Assembly (NCBI GenBank): GCA_023667145.1
Contig: JAMPAQ010000001.1
Coordinates: 693,911 to 757,910 of the forward strand
DNA from: Pseudoflavonifractor sp.
Lineage (GTDB): Bacteria > Bacteroidota > Bacteroidia > Bacteroidales > Muribaculaceae
Length of the DNA: 64,000 nucleotides
Direction: 5' to 3'
Positions within the stretch are counted from its first letter, which is position 1. The number at the start of each line of letters is the position of its first letter. The notes under the pieces are model-generated. The model ran no database searches. It saw only the letters and a list, made by a program, of their open reading frames with translations, and was not told the origin of the DNA. Shown one piece after another: positions 52,366 through 60,982 of this stretch. Made by a program: the position numbers and the translations under genes.

Positions 52366-53325
52366 ATGAGCAATACCACTACCGACACAGCCCCTGCGGC
52401 AAAGGTCAGCTACCGCGACACGCTTAAGTCGATGGACACTGAGGAGACCATCGACCTGATGTTCTACCGTCCTGTCGGATATGCGTGGGCATGTCTCGCC
52501 CGGCGACTCGGTGTCACGCCCAACGCCATCACGATAGCCTCAATCTTCCTTGGCATCGGAGCCGGCATCATGTTTTACTTCAACGACCTGTGGCTCAACA
52601 TCATCGGCATGTTGTTGCTTGTGTGGGCCAACTCGTTTGACAGCGCAGACGGACAGCTTGCCCGCATGACCAAGCAATATTCGCGCATAGGCCGCATACT
52701 CGACGGCCTCAGCGGCGACTTGTGGTTTGCGGCGATATATGTCGCCATCTGTCTCAGGGAAAACATGACAAGCCCGTTTTTCATGGAACATCCCTGGGTG
52801 ATATGGGCCGTGGCTGTCATCACCGGCATGTGCCACGCCAAGCAGGCCGCAGCAGCCGACTATTACCGCCAGTTCCACCTCTACTTCCTAAAGGGCGAGG
52901 AGGGCAGCGAGCTTGAGTCGCTTGCCGAACTGAGGTCAAAGCTCGCCACCCTGTCGTGGAGCCGCGACTTCTGGAAGAAGATCACGCTATGGTTCTACAC
53001 CAACTACACCGCCAATCAGGAGGCGCTGACCCCCTGGATGCAGCGTCTGCGCGGGGCAATAGCAGCCCGTTGGGGTGGTCGCATGGCTCCGCAGTCATTC
53101 CGCGACGCGTTCCGCAAGGCGAGTCTGCCACTGATGAAATATACCAACATGCTCTCGTTCAACACCAGGGTCATCGCACTTTTCGTCTCCCTGTTCATCG
53201 GCCAGCCGTGGCTCTACTTTGCCTTTGAGCTTGTCGTGTTGAACGCCATGCTTATCTACATGATATGGCGGCACGAGCGCTTCTGCCGCCGCTTTACCCA
53301 AGAAATCGAAGATGGCAAATATTGA
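52366..53325 (+). CDS. CDP-alcohol phosphatidyltransferase, probable phosphatidylinositol-phosphate synthase
   Basis: A 319-residue membrane enzyme that joins a CDP-lipid to an alcohol; here inositol-1-phosphate is the likely acceptor. The signature spans about residues 88-113: DSADGQLAR, then GRILDGLSGD. The usual pattern is D-x2-D-G-x2-A-R-x8-G-x3-D-x3-D. Here the last two aspartates are four residues apart instead of three, an oddity. About six membrane helices follow the pattern of the family, plus an extra ~70-residue soluble insert after the active site. It overlaps the HAD gene by 14 bases. Confidence 0.87.
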   Translation: MSNTTTDTAPAAKVSYRDTLKSMDTEETIDLMFYRPVGYAWACLARRLGVTPNAITIASIFLGIGAGIMFYFNDLWLNIIGMLLLVWANSFDSADGQLARMTKQYSRIGRILDGLSGDLWFAAIYVAICLRENMTSPFFMEHPWVIWAVAVITGMCHAKQAAAADYYRQFHLYFLKGEEGSELESLAELRSKLATLSWSRDFWKKITLWFYTNYTANQEALTPWMQRLRGAIAARWGGRMAPQSFRDAFRKASLPLMKYTNMLSFNTRVIALFVSLFIGQPWLYFAFELVVLNAMLIYMIWRHERFCRRFTQEIEDGKY

Positions 53326-54034
53326 TCCAAAGGCCATAAAAGGCATAATATTTGACTACGGCGGCACCATCGACAGCCGTGGTGTGCACTGGAGCGAGAT
53401 AATTTGGGACGGATACCGCCAATCCGGCATCGACGTGAGCAAGGAGGACTTCCGCGACGCATACGTGTATGCCGAACGTGAGCTTGCCCGCACACGCCAC
53501 ATCCTGCCCCACCACAATTTCCATGACCTGCTGCTCATAAAGATGCGTATCGAGTTGCAGGAGTTGGCCGGCAAAGGCATCATCCCGACAGAGGGCATTG
53601 AGGAAAAAGCCGCCACCGTGGCGCGATACTGCTATGACAGCGCCCGCGACTGTGTCGAGGAGGCACGCCCCGTGCTTGAGCAGCTGGCGTCGAGATTCCC
53701 GCTCGTGCTTGTCAGCAACTTCTACGGCAATGTCGAGAGCGTGCTCGATGACTTTGACCTGCGGCACTATTTCCGCTCGATAATCGAGTCGGCAGTCGTG
53801 GGGGTACGCAAGCCCGACCCGCGCATATTCCAACTCGGGGTCGAGGCGCTCGGTCTCCAACCGGATGAAGTGCTTGTGATCGGTGACAGCTACAAGAAGG
53901 ATATCCTCCCCGCTGAGAGCATCGGCTGTCAGGTATTGTGGATAAAGGGAAAGGGATGGACAGCCGACGAGGATGCCGTCACACACCCCAATATCATAAA
54001 ATCGCTGTCAGAAGTCGCTAAGCTGCCATTTTGA
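53312..54034 (+). CDS. HAD-superfamily hydrolase, probable phosphatidylinositol-phosphate phosphatase
   Basis: A 240-residue HAD protein. Motif I is IIFDYGGTIDSRG, so the nucleophile aspartate is present but the usual Asp two residues later is glycine. Motif II is LVSNF (near 133), and motif III/IV are the lysine in GVRKPDPRIF and GDSYKKDI. A helical cap is inserted after motif I. In the Bacteroides inositol-lipid cluster a HAD enzyme removes phosphate from phosphatidylinositol phosphate, and this gene occupies the same position. The missing second aspartate makes the exact chemistry worth checking. Confidence 0.82.
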   Translation: MANIDPKAIKGIIFDYGGTIDSRGVHWSEIIWDGYRQSGIDVSKEDFRDAYVYAERELARTRHILPHHNFHDLLLIKMRIELQELAGKGIIPTEGIEEKAATVARYCYDSARDCVEEARPVLEQLASRFPLVLVSNFYGNVESVLDDFDLRHYFRSIIESAVVGVRKPDPRIFQLGVEALGLQPDEVLVIGDSYKKDILPAESIGCQVLWIKGKGWTADEDAVTHPNIIKSLSEVAKLPF

Positions 54035-54265
54035 TTCATTAACATTAAACGGCGAAAAAAGTCCGATTTTTTGGAATTATTATCTAAATCAGCATCTTTT
54101 TAATCTACTTTCACATGATTATAAGTAAGATTAATGTAAAATAATTTTTCATTTCAAAAAAAGATTGTACTTTTACGCACTTTTCAACATGCGCCATGAA
54201 GTGCACGTATAGACCAAACGCAAAAACAAACAGAAAAATATAACCGTATTTATTTAACCATCATC

Positions 54266-55570
54266 ATGAACAATAACGTAAAGAAGCCCGAGGGTAAGCT
54301 CGGCGTTCTCGTTGTGGGACTCGGTGCAGTCACCACTACTTTTATGACTGGTGTATTGATGGCCCGCAAAGGCTTGGCAAAGCCCGTGGGTTCAATGACT
54401 CAATACGACAAAATCCGTGTCGGCAAAGGCGCTGACAAAAAATATCTGAAGTATGACGAAATCGTTCCCATCGCATCGCTCGACGACATCGTGTTTGGCG
54501 CTTGGGACGTTTATCCCGCCAACGCCTATGAGTCGGCCATCAACGCCGAGGTTCTCAAGGAAAAGGACATCAATCCCGTCAAGGATGAGCTTATCGCCAT
54601 CAAGCCTATGAAGGCCGCCTTTGACAAGAACTACGCAAAGCGTCTCGACGGTGACAACGTGAAGGATGCAAAGACCCGCTGGGACATGGTCGAGCAGCTC
54701 CGCGAGGATATCCGCAACTTCAAGAAGGAGACAGGCGTTGAGCGCGTCGTAGTACTTTGGGCCGCCTCCACTGAGATTTATGTACCCGTTGACGAGAAGA
54801 TCCACGGCACAATAGAGTCTCTTGAGGCTGCGATGAAGGCCGATGACCGCGAGCATATTGCACCCTCCATGTGCTATGCCTACGCAGCCCTCTCCGAGGG
54901 TGCGCCTTTCATCATGGGTGCCCCCAACACCACTGTTGACATCCCCGCCATGTGGGAACTCGCCGAGAAGACAGGTATGCCTATCGCCGGCAAAGACTTC
55001 AAGACAGGCCAGACCCTCGTGAAGTCAGGTTTCGCTCCCATCATCGGCACCCGCTGCCTCGGCCTCTCGGGATGGTTCTCAACCAACATCCTCGGCAACC
55101 GCGACGGCCTCGTGCTCGACGAGCCGGCAAACTTCCACACCAAGGAGGTATCCAAGCTCTCGACACTTGAGTCAATCCTCGTTCCCGAGGCTCAGCCCGA
55201 CCTCTACACCAACTACTACCACAAGGTACGTATCAACTATTATCCCCCGCGCAACGACAACAAGGAGGGATGGGACAACATCGACATCTTCGGATGGATG
55301 GGCTATCCCATGCAGATCAAGATCAACTTCCTCTGCCGCGACTCAATCCTCGCCGCCCCCCTCTGCCTTGACCTCGTGCTTCTCAGCGACCTCGCCGCAC
55401 GCGCAGGCCGTCACGGCATCCAGCGCTTCTTGAGCTTCTTCCTCAAGAGCCCGATGCACGACTACACCAAGGGTGAGGTACCCGTCAACCACCTCTTCCA
55501 GCAGTATGTCATGCTCAAGAACGCCATCCGCGAGATGGGCGGCTATGAGGCTGACGAGGAGATTGATTAA
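54266..55570 (+). CDS. ino1: myo-Inositol-1-phosphate synthase
   Basis: It converts glucose-6-phosphate to inositol-1-phosphate with NAD as a transient cofactor. The 434-residue product has the NAD-binding VGLGAVTTTFMTGV at the N-terminus, the conserved GAPNTTVDIPAMWEL near 215, GTRCLGLSGWFSTNILGNRD near 260, and the end HDYTKGEVPVNHLF. Codon choice looks more biased than in its neighbours, suggesting high expression. It follows the HAD gene after a 231-base AT-rich gap with an imperfect promoter and ends at a strong terminator. It supplies the head group for the upstream lipid enzymes. Confidence 0.95.
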   Translation: MNNNVKKPEGKLGVLVVGLGAVTTTFMTGVLMARKGLAKPVGSMTQYDKIRVGKGADKKYLKYDEIVPIASLDDIVFGAWDVYPANAYESAINAEVLKEKDINPVKDELIAIKPMKAAFDKNYAKRLDGDNVKDAKTRWDMVEQLREDIRNFKKETGVERVVVLWAASTEIYVPVDEKIHGTIESLEAAMKADDREHIAPSMCYAYAALSEGAPFIMGAPNTTVDIPAMWELAEKTGMPIAGKDFKTGQTLVKSGFAPIIGTRCLGLSGWFSTNILGNRDGLVLDEPANFHTKEVSKLSTLESILVPEAQPDLYTNYYHKVRINYYPPRNDNKEGWDNIDIFGWMGYPMQIKINFLCRDSILAAPLCLDLVLLSDLAARAGRHGIQRFLSFFLKSPMHDYTKGEVPVNHLFQQYVMLKNAIREMGGYEADEEID

Positions 55571-55596
55571 TCTTACAAGACCAAGACATAACGTCG

Positions 55597-55632
55597 ATAG
55601 CGTCCGCGAATCACTCGCGGACGCTATTTTTA
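55597..55632 (+). terminator. Terminator of the inositol-phosphate synthase gene
   Basis: ATAGCGTCCGCGA (55597-55609) pairs perfectly with TCGCGGACGCTAT (55615-55627); TTTTTATT follows. Confidence 0.85.
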
Positions 55633-55671
55633 TTGAACCATTGATGCCCCATCAGCGTTCTATCAATACAG

Positions 55672-55911
55672 CAACCGAACGGGAGACGGCCATAGGGTCT
55701 GTTGGTCAGGCCGTCAACAATAAGCCGGTTCGGTTGTTAAGGATATACGGCAGTGACGGCAGGATAGAAATCCCATAAGAAGTAAACGTATGAAAGCGAC
55801 GTTTGTGCCGAAGCTACCTTGAGGACAGCGGCCAGCGCCGCAAAACAGTTTACAATCTATACTATAACACCATCAGCGGGGCGGCCAAACAGGCCGTCCC
55901 GCTGAGTTTTA
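55672..55911 (+). other. Unexplained structured intergenic segment ending in a terminator-like hairpin
   Basis: CAACCGAAC (55672-55680) pairs with GTTCGGTTG (55728-55736) and encloses GACGGCC/GGCCGTC (55685-55691 with 55709-55715). Further on AAACGT/ACGTTT and GCGGC/GCCGC can form small hairpins. CAGCGGG-CGGCC pairs with GGCCG-CCCGCTG (55874-55904), then AGTTTT. No coding frame is convincing and no clear promoter is seen. It lies between the inositol-phosphate synthase terminator and convergent manA. Confidence 0.4.
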
Positions 55912-55964
55912 TCTGTCATCCATGATGCGTTTTGCAGTCTATCCTGACGCGTACCGGTGTCACG

Positions 55965-56939
55965 TCACGTCGTGGCCGTGATGCAGGTCGCCTTGCCGGT
56001 TAGCACAAGCGATGCCGCCGATGCCGGCACGAGCACCGTCTCCCCACGGTGGAGCGACACCTCGTGAATGCCATCGACAACCATCGCCAGATCTCCGTCG
56101 ATACACGTCATCACGACAAATGAGTCGCGGCCACTCATGTCGAGAACAAGCTCACCATCGACCGACACCTTTCTCACGTCAAAATACTTACATCTCGCCA
56201 CCTCTGTCACCCCCGACTGCGGGTCGGCGCTATCGAGGATATAATCGTCATAAAGCCCATAGTCAATGGCCTCCTTGGCCAACGATATATGCAGCTCGCG
56301 GCGATTTCCGTCGGCATCACGCCGTCCATAGTCATAAATACGGTAGGATATGTCGCTCGTCTGTTGTATCTCGACAAGGAAATTTCCCGAGCCTATGGCA
56401 TGGATGCGCCCCGCCGGGACATAGAACACCGCTCCCGGGTAGGACTCATGAGCCGACACCACTTCCATCAGGCTGTTGTCGGCCACGCGTCGCTCATACT
56501 CGTCAGGCGACACGTTGCGCGACATTCCCGAGTAGACCTTTGCTCCGGGGTCACAGTCGATTATATACCACATCTCGGTCTTGCCGTTGCAGTTATGACG
56601 GCTTTGGGCCAGTTCATCATCGGGATGCACCTGCAATGACAGGTCGCGGCGTGCGTCAATAAACTTCACAAGCAGGGGGAACGAATTGGGAGAGCGTCTG
56701 AAATTCTCCTTTCCCACGAGGTCCGCTCCATATTTCTTGACTATCTGCGAGAGGGTCAGCCCATGGTCAGGGCCACCATCGACAACCGACTCCCGACCCT
56801 CGACAGCCGATATTTCCCAGCTCTCGCCGATATTTTTCTTGTCAGTGTCAAGCGCCTTGAACGGAGCGATGCGGTCACCGCCCCACAACACGCTCTTGAG
56901 TATGGGAGAGAACTTAAACGGAGCTATCGTTTGTTTCAT
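55965..56939 (-). CDS. manA: Mannose-6-phosphate isomerase, class I
   Basis: ManA interconverts fructose-6-phosphate and mannose-6-phosphate. The 324-residue cupin has the zinc-site SLQVHPDDELA near residues 97-107, EMWYIID near 119, and the catalytic-site YVPAGRIHAIG and IQQTSDISYRIYDYGR. I chose the ATG at 56939; the longer frame would overlap manC. It follows manC after 19 bases on the same strand, so the pair makes GDP-mannose for glycans or glycolipids. Confidence 0.94.
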   Translation of the reverse strand: MKQTIAPFKFSPILKSVLWGGDRIAPFKALDTDKKNIGESWEISAVEGRESVVDGGPDHGLTLSQIVKKYGADLVGKENFRRSPNSFPLLVKFIDARRDLSLQVHPDDELAQSRHNCNGKTEMWYIIDCDPGAKVYSGMSRNVSPDEYERRVADNSLMEVVSAHESYPGAVFYVPAGRIHAIGSGNFLVEIQQTSDISYRIYDYGRRDADGNRRELHISLAKEAIDYGLYDDYILDSADPQSGVTEVARCKYFDVRKVSVDGELVLDMSGRDSFVVMTCIDGDLAMVVDGIHEVSLHRGETVLVPASAASLVLTGKATCITATT

Positions 56940-56958
56940 ACAGTTTCGGGATTGCTCT

Positions 56959-58041
56959 TTAGAGATACTTGTCGCCAAAGGCTATGCGCGTGTCATTTAC
57001 CATCTGCTTTATGCGCTGCTCCTCACTCTTGGGACATATCAACAGCACGTCACCGGCATCAGCGACAATATAGTCCTTCAAGCCATCGACCACAATCAGC
57101 TTGTCGTCACGCACCGCAAATATGTTTCCCGACGAGTTATAGCTCAACACCTTGCACCGCTGCGTCACATTCCCGTCACGGTTTTTGGGCGAGTTGTCAA
57201 ACAGCGAGCCCCACGTCCCGAGGTCGCTCCATCCCAGATCGACAGTCTCGACATACACGTTGCGGGCCTTTTCCATCACGGCGTAGTCAATAGAGATATT
57301 CACGCAACCGGGAAACACCCGCTCTATATAGGCCGGCTCACGGTCAGTGCCAAAGGCACTGCGGTCAGCCCAGAGGGTCTGCATGACATCGGGGGCATAC
57401 TCCTCAAGCGCCGACAATATCGACGACACACGCCACAAGAACATGCCTGAGTTCCAGAAAAACTCGCCCGAGTCGACAAACACCTTGGCCAACTCGCGGT
57501 CGGGTTTCTCGGTAAAGGTCTTTACCTTGAGAATCCCGTCGGCAACCTCGTTGCCAACCTGTATATATCCATATCCTGTCTCTGGCGAGGTAGGCTTTAT
57601 GCCGAGCGTGAGCAACGCATCGTTGGACTCGACAAACTCAAAGCCACGCGACACGGCGCTCTCAAACTCATGCTGACGCATGATCAGATGGTCACTCGGT
57701 GTCACTATCATGGATGCCTCAGGGTCAATGGCCGCGATGTGTGACGCGGCCCATGCCACACAGGGAGCCGTGTTACGGCGTGCCGGCTCAAGGAGTATCC
57801 TGTCATCCGATATGTCGGGTAACTGCTCCTTTACCAACGGCGCATACAGGGCATTAGTGACGATGATGACATTCTCGCGTGGCACCACCGGGAGTATACG
57901 GTCATAGCTCATTTGCAGCAACGAGCGCCCGGTACCAAGAAAATCTATAAACTGCTTGGGTAGGTTGGTACGGCTGTAAGGCCAAAAACGGCTGCCGATA
58001 CCACCGCACATTATCACACAATAGCGATGATTGCCGGTCAT
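56959..58041 (-). CDS. manC: Mannose-1-phosphate guanylyltransferase
   Basis: It makes GDP-mannose from mannose-1-phosphate and GTP. The 360-residue protein has the nucleotide loop MCGGIGSRFWPYSRTNLPKQF at its start, the metal-binding TPSDHLI near 110, the sugar site FTEKPDRELA near 165, and FFWNSGMFLW near 182. It lacks the ManA-like C-terminal domain of bifunctional forms; the isomerase is the separate downstream gene. The start is the ATG at 58041 (MTGNHRYCVI). A -7 element lies 27 bases upstream. Confidence 0.95.
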   Translation of the reverse strand: MTGNHRYCVIMCGGIGSRFWPYSRTNLPKQFIDFLGTGRSLLQMSYDRILPVVPRENVIIVTNALYAPLVKEQLPDISDDRILLEPARRNTAPCVAWAASHIAAIDPEASMIVTPSDHLIMRQHEFESAVSRGFEFVESNDALLTLGIKPTSPETGYGYIQVGNEVADGILKVKTFTEKPDRELAKVFVDSGEFFWNSGMFLWRVSSILSALEEYAPDVMQTLWADRSAFGTDREPAYIERVFPGCVNISIDYAVMEKARNVYVETVDLGWSDLGTWGSLFDNSPKNRDGNVTQRCKVLSYNSSGNIFAVRDDKLIVVDGLKDYIVADAGDVLLICPKSEEQRIKQMVNDTRIAFGDKYL

Positions 58042-58067
58042 AATAGTTGCTTTAACTGGTTTGTGTC

Positions 58068-58076
58068 GCAAAGATA
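58068..58076 (-). promoter_or_regulatory. -7 element of manC-manA
   Basis: On the minus strand TATCTTTGC; the start near 58062 gives a leader of about 20 bases. The -33 region lacks a match at the right spacing. Confidence 0.45.
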
Positions 58077-58207
58077 ACTAATTCGCCCCACAATTCATAG
58101 CACACCGTGCCCAACTTTTTACCCCCGCGTTACCGATTACGTCAAATATTAGGCTGTATCGGACAAAAATACCATAATGCCCAATGGCTTGCTTCAGATG
58201 TTTTTAC

Positions 58208-58216
58208 TAATTTTGC
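58208..58216 (+). promoter_or_regulatory. -7 element abutting the phospholipase A start
   Basis: TAATTTTGC ends six bases before the ATG at 58223, again predicting a leaderless or nearly leaderless mRNA. Confidence 0.45.
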
Positions 58217-58222
58217 ACCGCG

Positions 58223-59077
58223 ATGAGAAGACCGTTAGCCATATCCCTGTTGACTGCGATTATATTGACCCTGACGAGCCAGCCTGTCAGGGGTCAGATC
58301 ATTACGACCAGCACCGAAACCAAAATCAACGCCGACAGTGTGCGCGAGGCTTTTGACAAGGCTCTCTACTTCGGGCTCTATAAAGACAACTACTTCATCT
58401 TCGGCATCCCCGTCGGCAGTGAGTGTCCGTCAAAGTACAACTCAAACGTCAAGTTCCAGATATCAATATCTCAGAGGCTCACCAAAAGCGTCCTGCCATG
58501 GCACACCTACCTCTACCTGTTCTACACGCAGAAGTGCTTTTGGAACATCCTTGAGAACTCACTCCCGATGACCGACCTCAACTTCAATCCCGGCATCGGT
58601 CTCGCCAAGCCGCTGTTTATAAAAGACCGCTTTATCGGCAAACTGATGATGGTGCTCGAACACGAGAGCAACGGCAGGGACGGCGACGACTCTCGGTCAT
58701 GGAACCGCGTCACATTCGGAGCCAACATCATCGTCGATCCCACGCTCATGGTCCACGGCAAGGTGTGGATACCCATCATCGACGGACAGAACAATAAGGA
58801 TATACTCGACTATTACGGCATCTACCAGATGGGGGTCACGTTCACATCGCCCAACAAGCGCTTCGGAGCATCAATAGTGCTGATGAAACGCCGTGGCTGG
58901 AACTTCAACTACAACACCATCGTCGAGCTCAACTACCGTATCTTCAAGCGCGACAACCAGTTCATATTTCTTCAATACTACAACGGCTACGGTGAGGGGC
59001 TGCTCGAATACAACCGCTTCCACTCCATGCTCCGCGCCGGCATAGTCATCAAGCCGCAACTGTTCAGCGACTATTGA
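58223..59077 (+). CDS. pldA: Outer-membrane phospholipase A (OMPLA/PldA family)
   Basis: A 284-residue protein with a signal peptide (cleavage near VRGQ). It has the OMPLA pattern: YLFYTQKCFWNI, MTDLNFNPGIGLAKPL, then the active-site segment LEHESNGRDGDDSRSWNRV. Its HES supplies the histidine and serine and its SWN the asparagine of the His-Ser-Asn triad. The rest is barrel strands ending IKPQLFSDY. It hydrolyses misplaced phospholipids in the outer leaflet. Its neighbours lolD and the inositol-lipid genes also concern membrane upkeep. Confidence 0.88.
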   Translation: MRRPLAISLLTAIILTLTSQPVRGQIITTSTETKINADSVREAFDKALYFGLYKDNYFIFGIPVGSECPSKYNSNVKFQISISQRLTKSVLPWHTYLYLFYTQKCFWNILENSLPMTDLNFNPGIGLAKPLFIKDRFIGKLMMVLEHESNGRDGDDSRSWNRVTFGANIIVDPTLMVHGKVWIPIIDGQNNKDILDYYGIYQMGVTFTSPNKRFGASIVLMKRRGWNFNYNTIVELNYRIFKRDNQFIFLQYYNGYGEGLLEYNRFHSMLRAGIVIKPQLFSDY

Positions 59078-59129
59078 CACGCACAGCCACGCAATCAGCC
59101 ACGCCTCCATCCGAGGAGACAATCACGAT

Positions 59130-59161
59130 TTTGCACTTTCGCGGAAATTGCTTAACTTCGC
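59130..59161 (+). promoter_or_regulatory. Promoter of lolD
   Basis: TTTG (59130-59133), a 19-base spacer and TAACTTCGC (59153-59161), one mismatch in the -7 box. The ATG at 59174 is 12 bases downstream. Confidence 0.45.
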
Positions 59162-59173
59162 TTTCAGTTAGCA

Positions 59174-59866
59174 ATGATTCAGGTCCGCGACATAAACAAG
59201 TCTTACGGAGCGCTTCACGTGCTCCGCGACATCTCGCTCGACATCAGCCGTGGCGAGATAATGTCTATTGTGGGCCCCAGCGGAGCCGGCAAGACCACCC
59301 TGCTACAGATCATCGGCTCGCTCGACCGTCCCGACTCGGGGCGCGTCCTTTATGACGGCACCGACATCCTCACCATGCGTGACAGCGCGTTGGCACGATT
59401 CCGCAACCGCAACATAGGCTTCATATTCCAATTCCACCAGCTTCTCCCCGAGTTCACGGTCGAGGAAAATGTCGCCATGCCCGCCCTGATAGGTGGTGAC
59501 AGCCGGCACGATGCCATGAAACGCGCACGCCGTCTCATCGACTATCTCGGCATAGCGTCGAGAGCCGGACACAAGCCATCCGAGCTGTCAGGCGGCGAGC
59601 GGCAACGTGCCGCCGTGGCCAGGGCGCTCGTCAACAATCCCCGCGTGATACTCGCCGACGAGCCCTCTGGCAGCCTCGACAGCCACAACCGCGCCGAGCT
59701 CCACCGCCTGTTCTTCGACCTGCGCCGTGACATGGGGCAGACCTTTGTCATAGTGACCCACGACGAGTCACTCGCCGCCGACACCGACCGTATCGTCCAC
59801 ATGAACGACGGACGCATAACCGGCATCGTTGCCAACCGCGCCCAAGCAGAGGAGGTCACGCCATGA
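59174..59866 (+). CDS. lolD: LolD-type ABC transporter ATP-binding protein
   Basis: The ATPase of the LolCDE system, which releases lipoproteins from the inner membrane to LolA; other MacB-type exporters share this ATPase type. The 230-residue protein has Walker [10 protein letters not shown] (about residues 35-43), the family box [18 protein letters not shown], the signature LSGGERQR, Walker [10 protein letters not shown] and the switch VTHD. The partner permeases are not in this window. It overlaps the downstream lipoprotein gene by four bases. Confidence 0.9.
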   Translation: MIQVRDINKSYGALHVLRDISLDISRGEIMSIVGPSGAGKTTLLQIIGSLDRPDSGRVLYDGTDILTMRDSALARFRNRNIGFIFQFHQLLPEFTVEENVAMPALIGGDSRHDAMKRARRLIDYLGIASRAGHKPSELSGGERQRAAVARALVNNPRVILADEPSGSLDSHNRAELHRLFFDLRRDMGQTFVIVTHDESLAADTDRIVHMNDGRITGIVANRAQAEEVTP

Positions 59867-60570
59867 TATCGCGCCTTACAGTCTATCCCGGGACTCGGGC
59901 CATCATCCTACGGGTATTGCTGGCGTTGCTGCTGATGGCAGCAATGATGTCGTGTGGTGACGACACCCCCGACAGCGTCAGCGCCACCCTGTATGACATC
60001 GTTACTTTTGACGGCAACACCCCCGATGGGGCCGTGTTTACCTTGCATGCATCCGATGACAGCCCGCTTGTGACCCTCACCGCGCCCGCCACCGTCATCG
60101 ACGAGACTGTGACCGCCCCGGGCGAGCGTATGCTGCTCGGCTACATTCCCGCCTCGGGCGAGCCATACACCTCCGGCACCGTGACAGTCGTAACCTCTGG
60201 GGCCATCAACAACATGACGCTCCACGAAGCCGACATCGCAGACATCCAGTGGGACGCCGACCCCATATACCTCAACAGCATCTGGCGCACCGGCAGCTAC
60301 ATCAACCTCTATTGCCGCGTCAGCTACTCCGCCAAGCCACGGCTGCTCGACCTGCTGCTCGACCCGGCTACAGCCGACAGCCCCATCCCCGAGCTGTATG
60401 TGGCCCACAACCTGCTCGGACAGCCCGACAGCTACACCCGCCGCGCCTATATGTCAGCCGATATTGCCCCGGTGTGGAACAAAGAGACATGCCAAGGTGT
60501 AATAATACATGTGGCCGACGACAACCTGCCCCAATCGGCCTATACGTTCATGAAACGAAATATCAATTAA
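59863..60570 (+). CDS. NigD-like lipoprotein
   Basis: A 235-residue protein with a lipobox MMSC (Cys31) after a long signal. The mature part shows an OB-like N-terminal domain with the repeated [14 protein letters not shown] turn. A beta-sandwich follows over [20 protein letters not shown], a pattern of NigD-like proteins of Bacteroidetes. The function of that family is not established beyond its original description near bacteriocin genes. It is coupled to lolD by an ATGA overlap. Confidence 0.72.
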   Translation: MISRLTVYPGTRAIILRVLLALLLMAAMMSCGDDTPDSVSATLYDIVTFDGNTPDGAVFTLHASDDSPLVTLTAPATVIDETVTAPGERMLLGYIPASGEPYTSGTVTVVTSGAINNMTLHEADIADIQWDADPIYLNSIWRTGSYINLYCRVSYSAKPRLLDLLLDPATADSPIPELYVAHNLLGQPDSYTRRAYMSADIAPVWNKETCQGVIIHVADDNLPQSAYTFMKRNIN

Positions 60571-60601
60571 CAAAATATCAACCAACTAAAACATCAGAAC
60601 T

Positions 60602-60934
60602 ATGGAACAGAAGAAAAACGAGATAAAGATTGAGCTTACTCCCGAGGTCGCCAACGGACACTACGCCAACCTCGCTGTCATATCCCACTCAGCCGGTGAA
60701 TTTTTCATCGACTTTATCTCCGTCGCACCCAACATGCCCCAGGCCAAGGTGCAGACCCGCGTCATCATGACCCCCGAGAACACAAAGAATCTCCTCTATG
60801 CCTTGCGCGACAACGTCTCGAAGTATGAGAAGACCTTTGGCGAGATAGAGCGTAAGCTCCCCCTCAACGGCGGCAACAACGGCAACGGTAACGGTGAGAT
60901 ACCCAATCCCTTTATCACAGGAGGGAAAGCCTGA
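60602..60934 (+). CDS. DUF3467 protein
   Basis: A 110-residue cytoplasmic protein. The core IELTPEVANGHYANLAVISHS, then EFFIDFISVAP, and RVIMTPENTKNLLYALRDNV defines DUF3467, a small family of unknown function common in Bacteroidetes. A Gly/Asn-rich low-complexity stretch (NGGNNGNGNG) comes near the end. It lies between the NigD-like gene and cysS on the same strand, 48 bases before cysS. Confidence 0.85.
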   Translation: MEQKKNEIKIELTPEVANGHYANLAVISHSAGEFFIDFISVAPNMPQAKVQTRVIMTPENTKNLLYALRDNVSKYEKTFGEIERKLPLNGGNNGNGNGEIPNPFITGGKA

Positions 60935-60982
60935 TAGCCCGCCAACGCTGTCAAACAGAACCAACATAACGACCGGACAGAT

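Noticed and set aside
55740..55874. Group II intron or reverse-transcriptase remnant
   Set aside because: I looked for domain V sequence and YxDD-type coding in all frames and found neither; only generic small hairpins remain.
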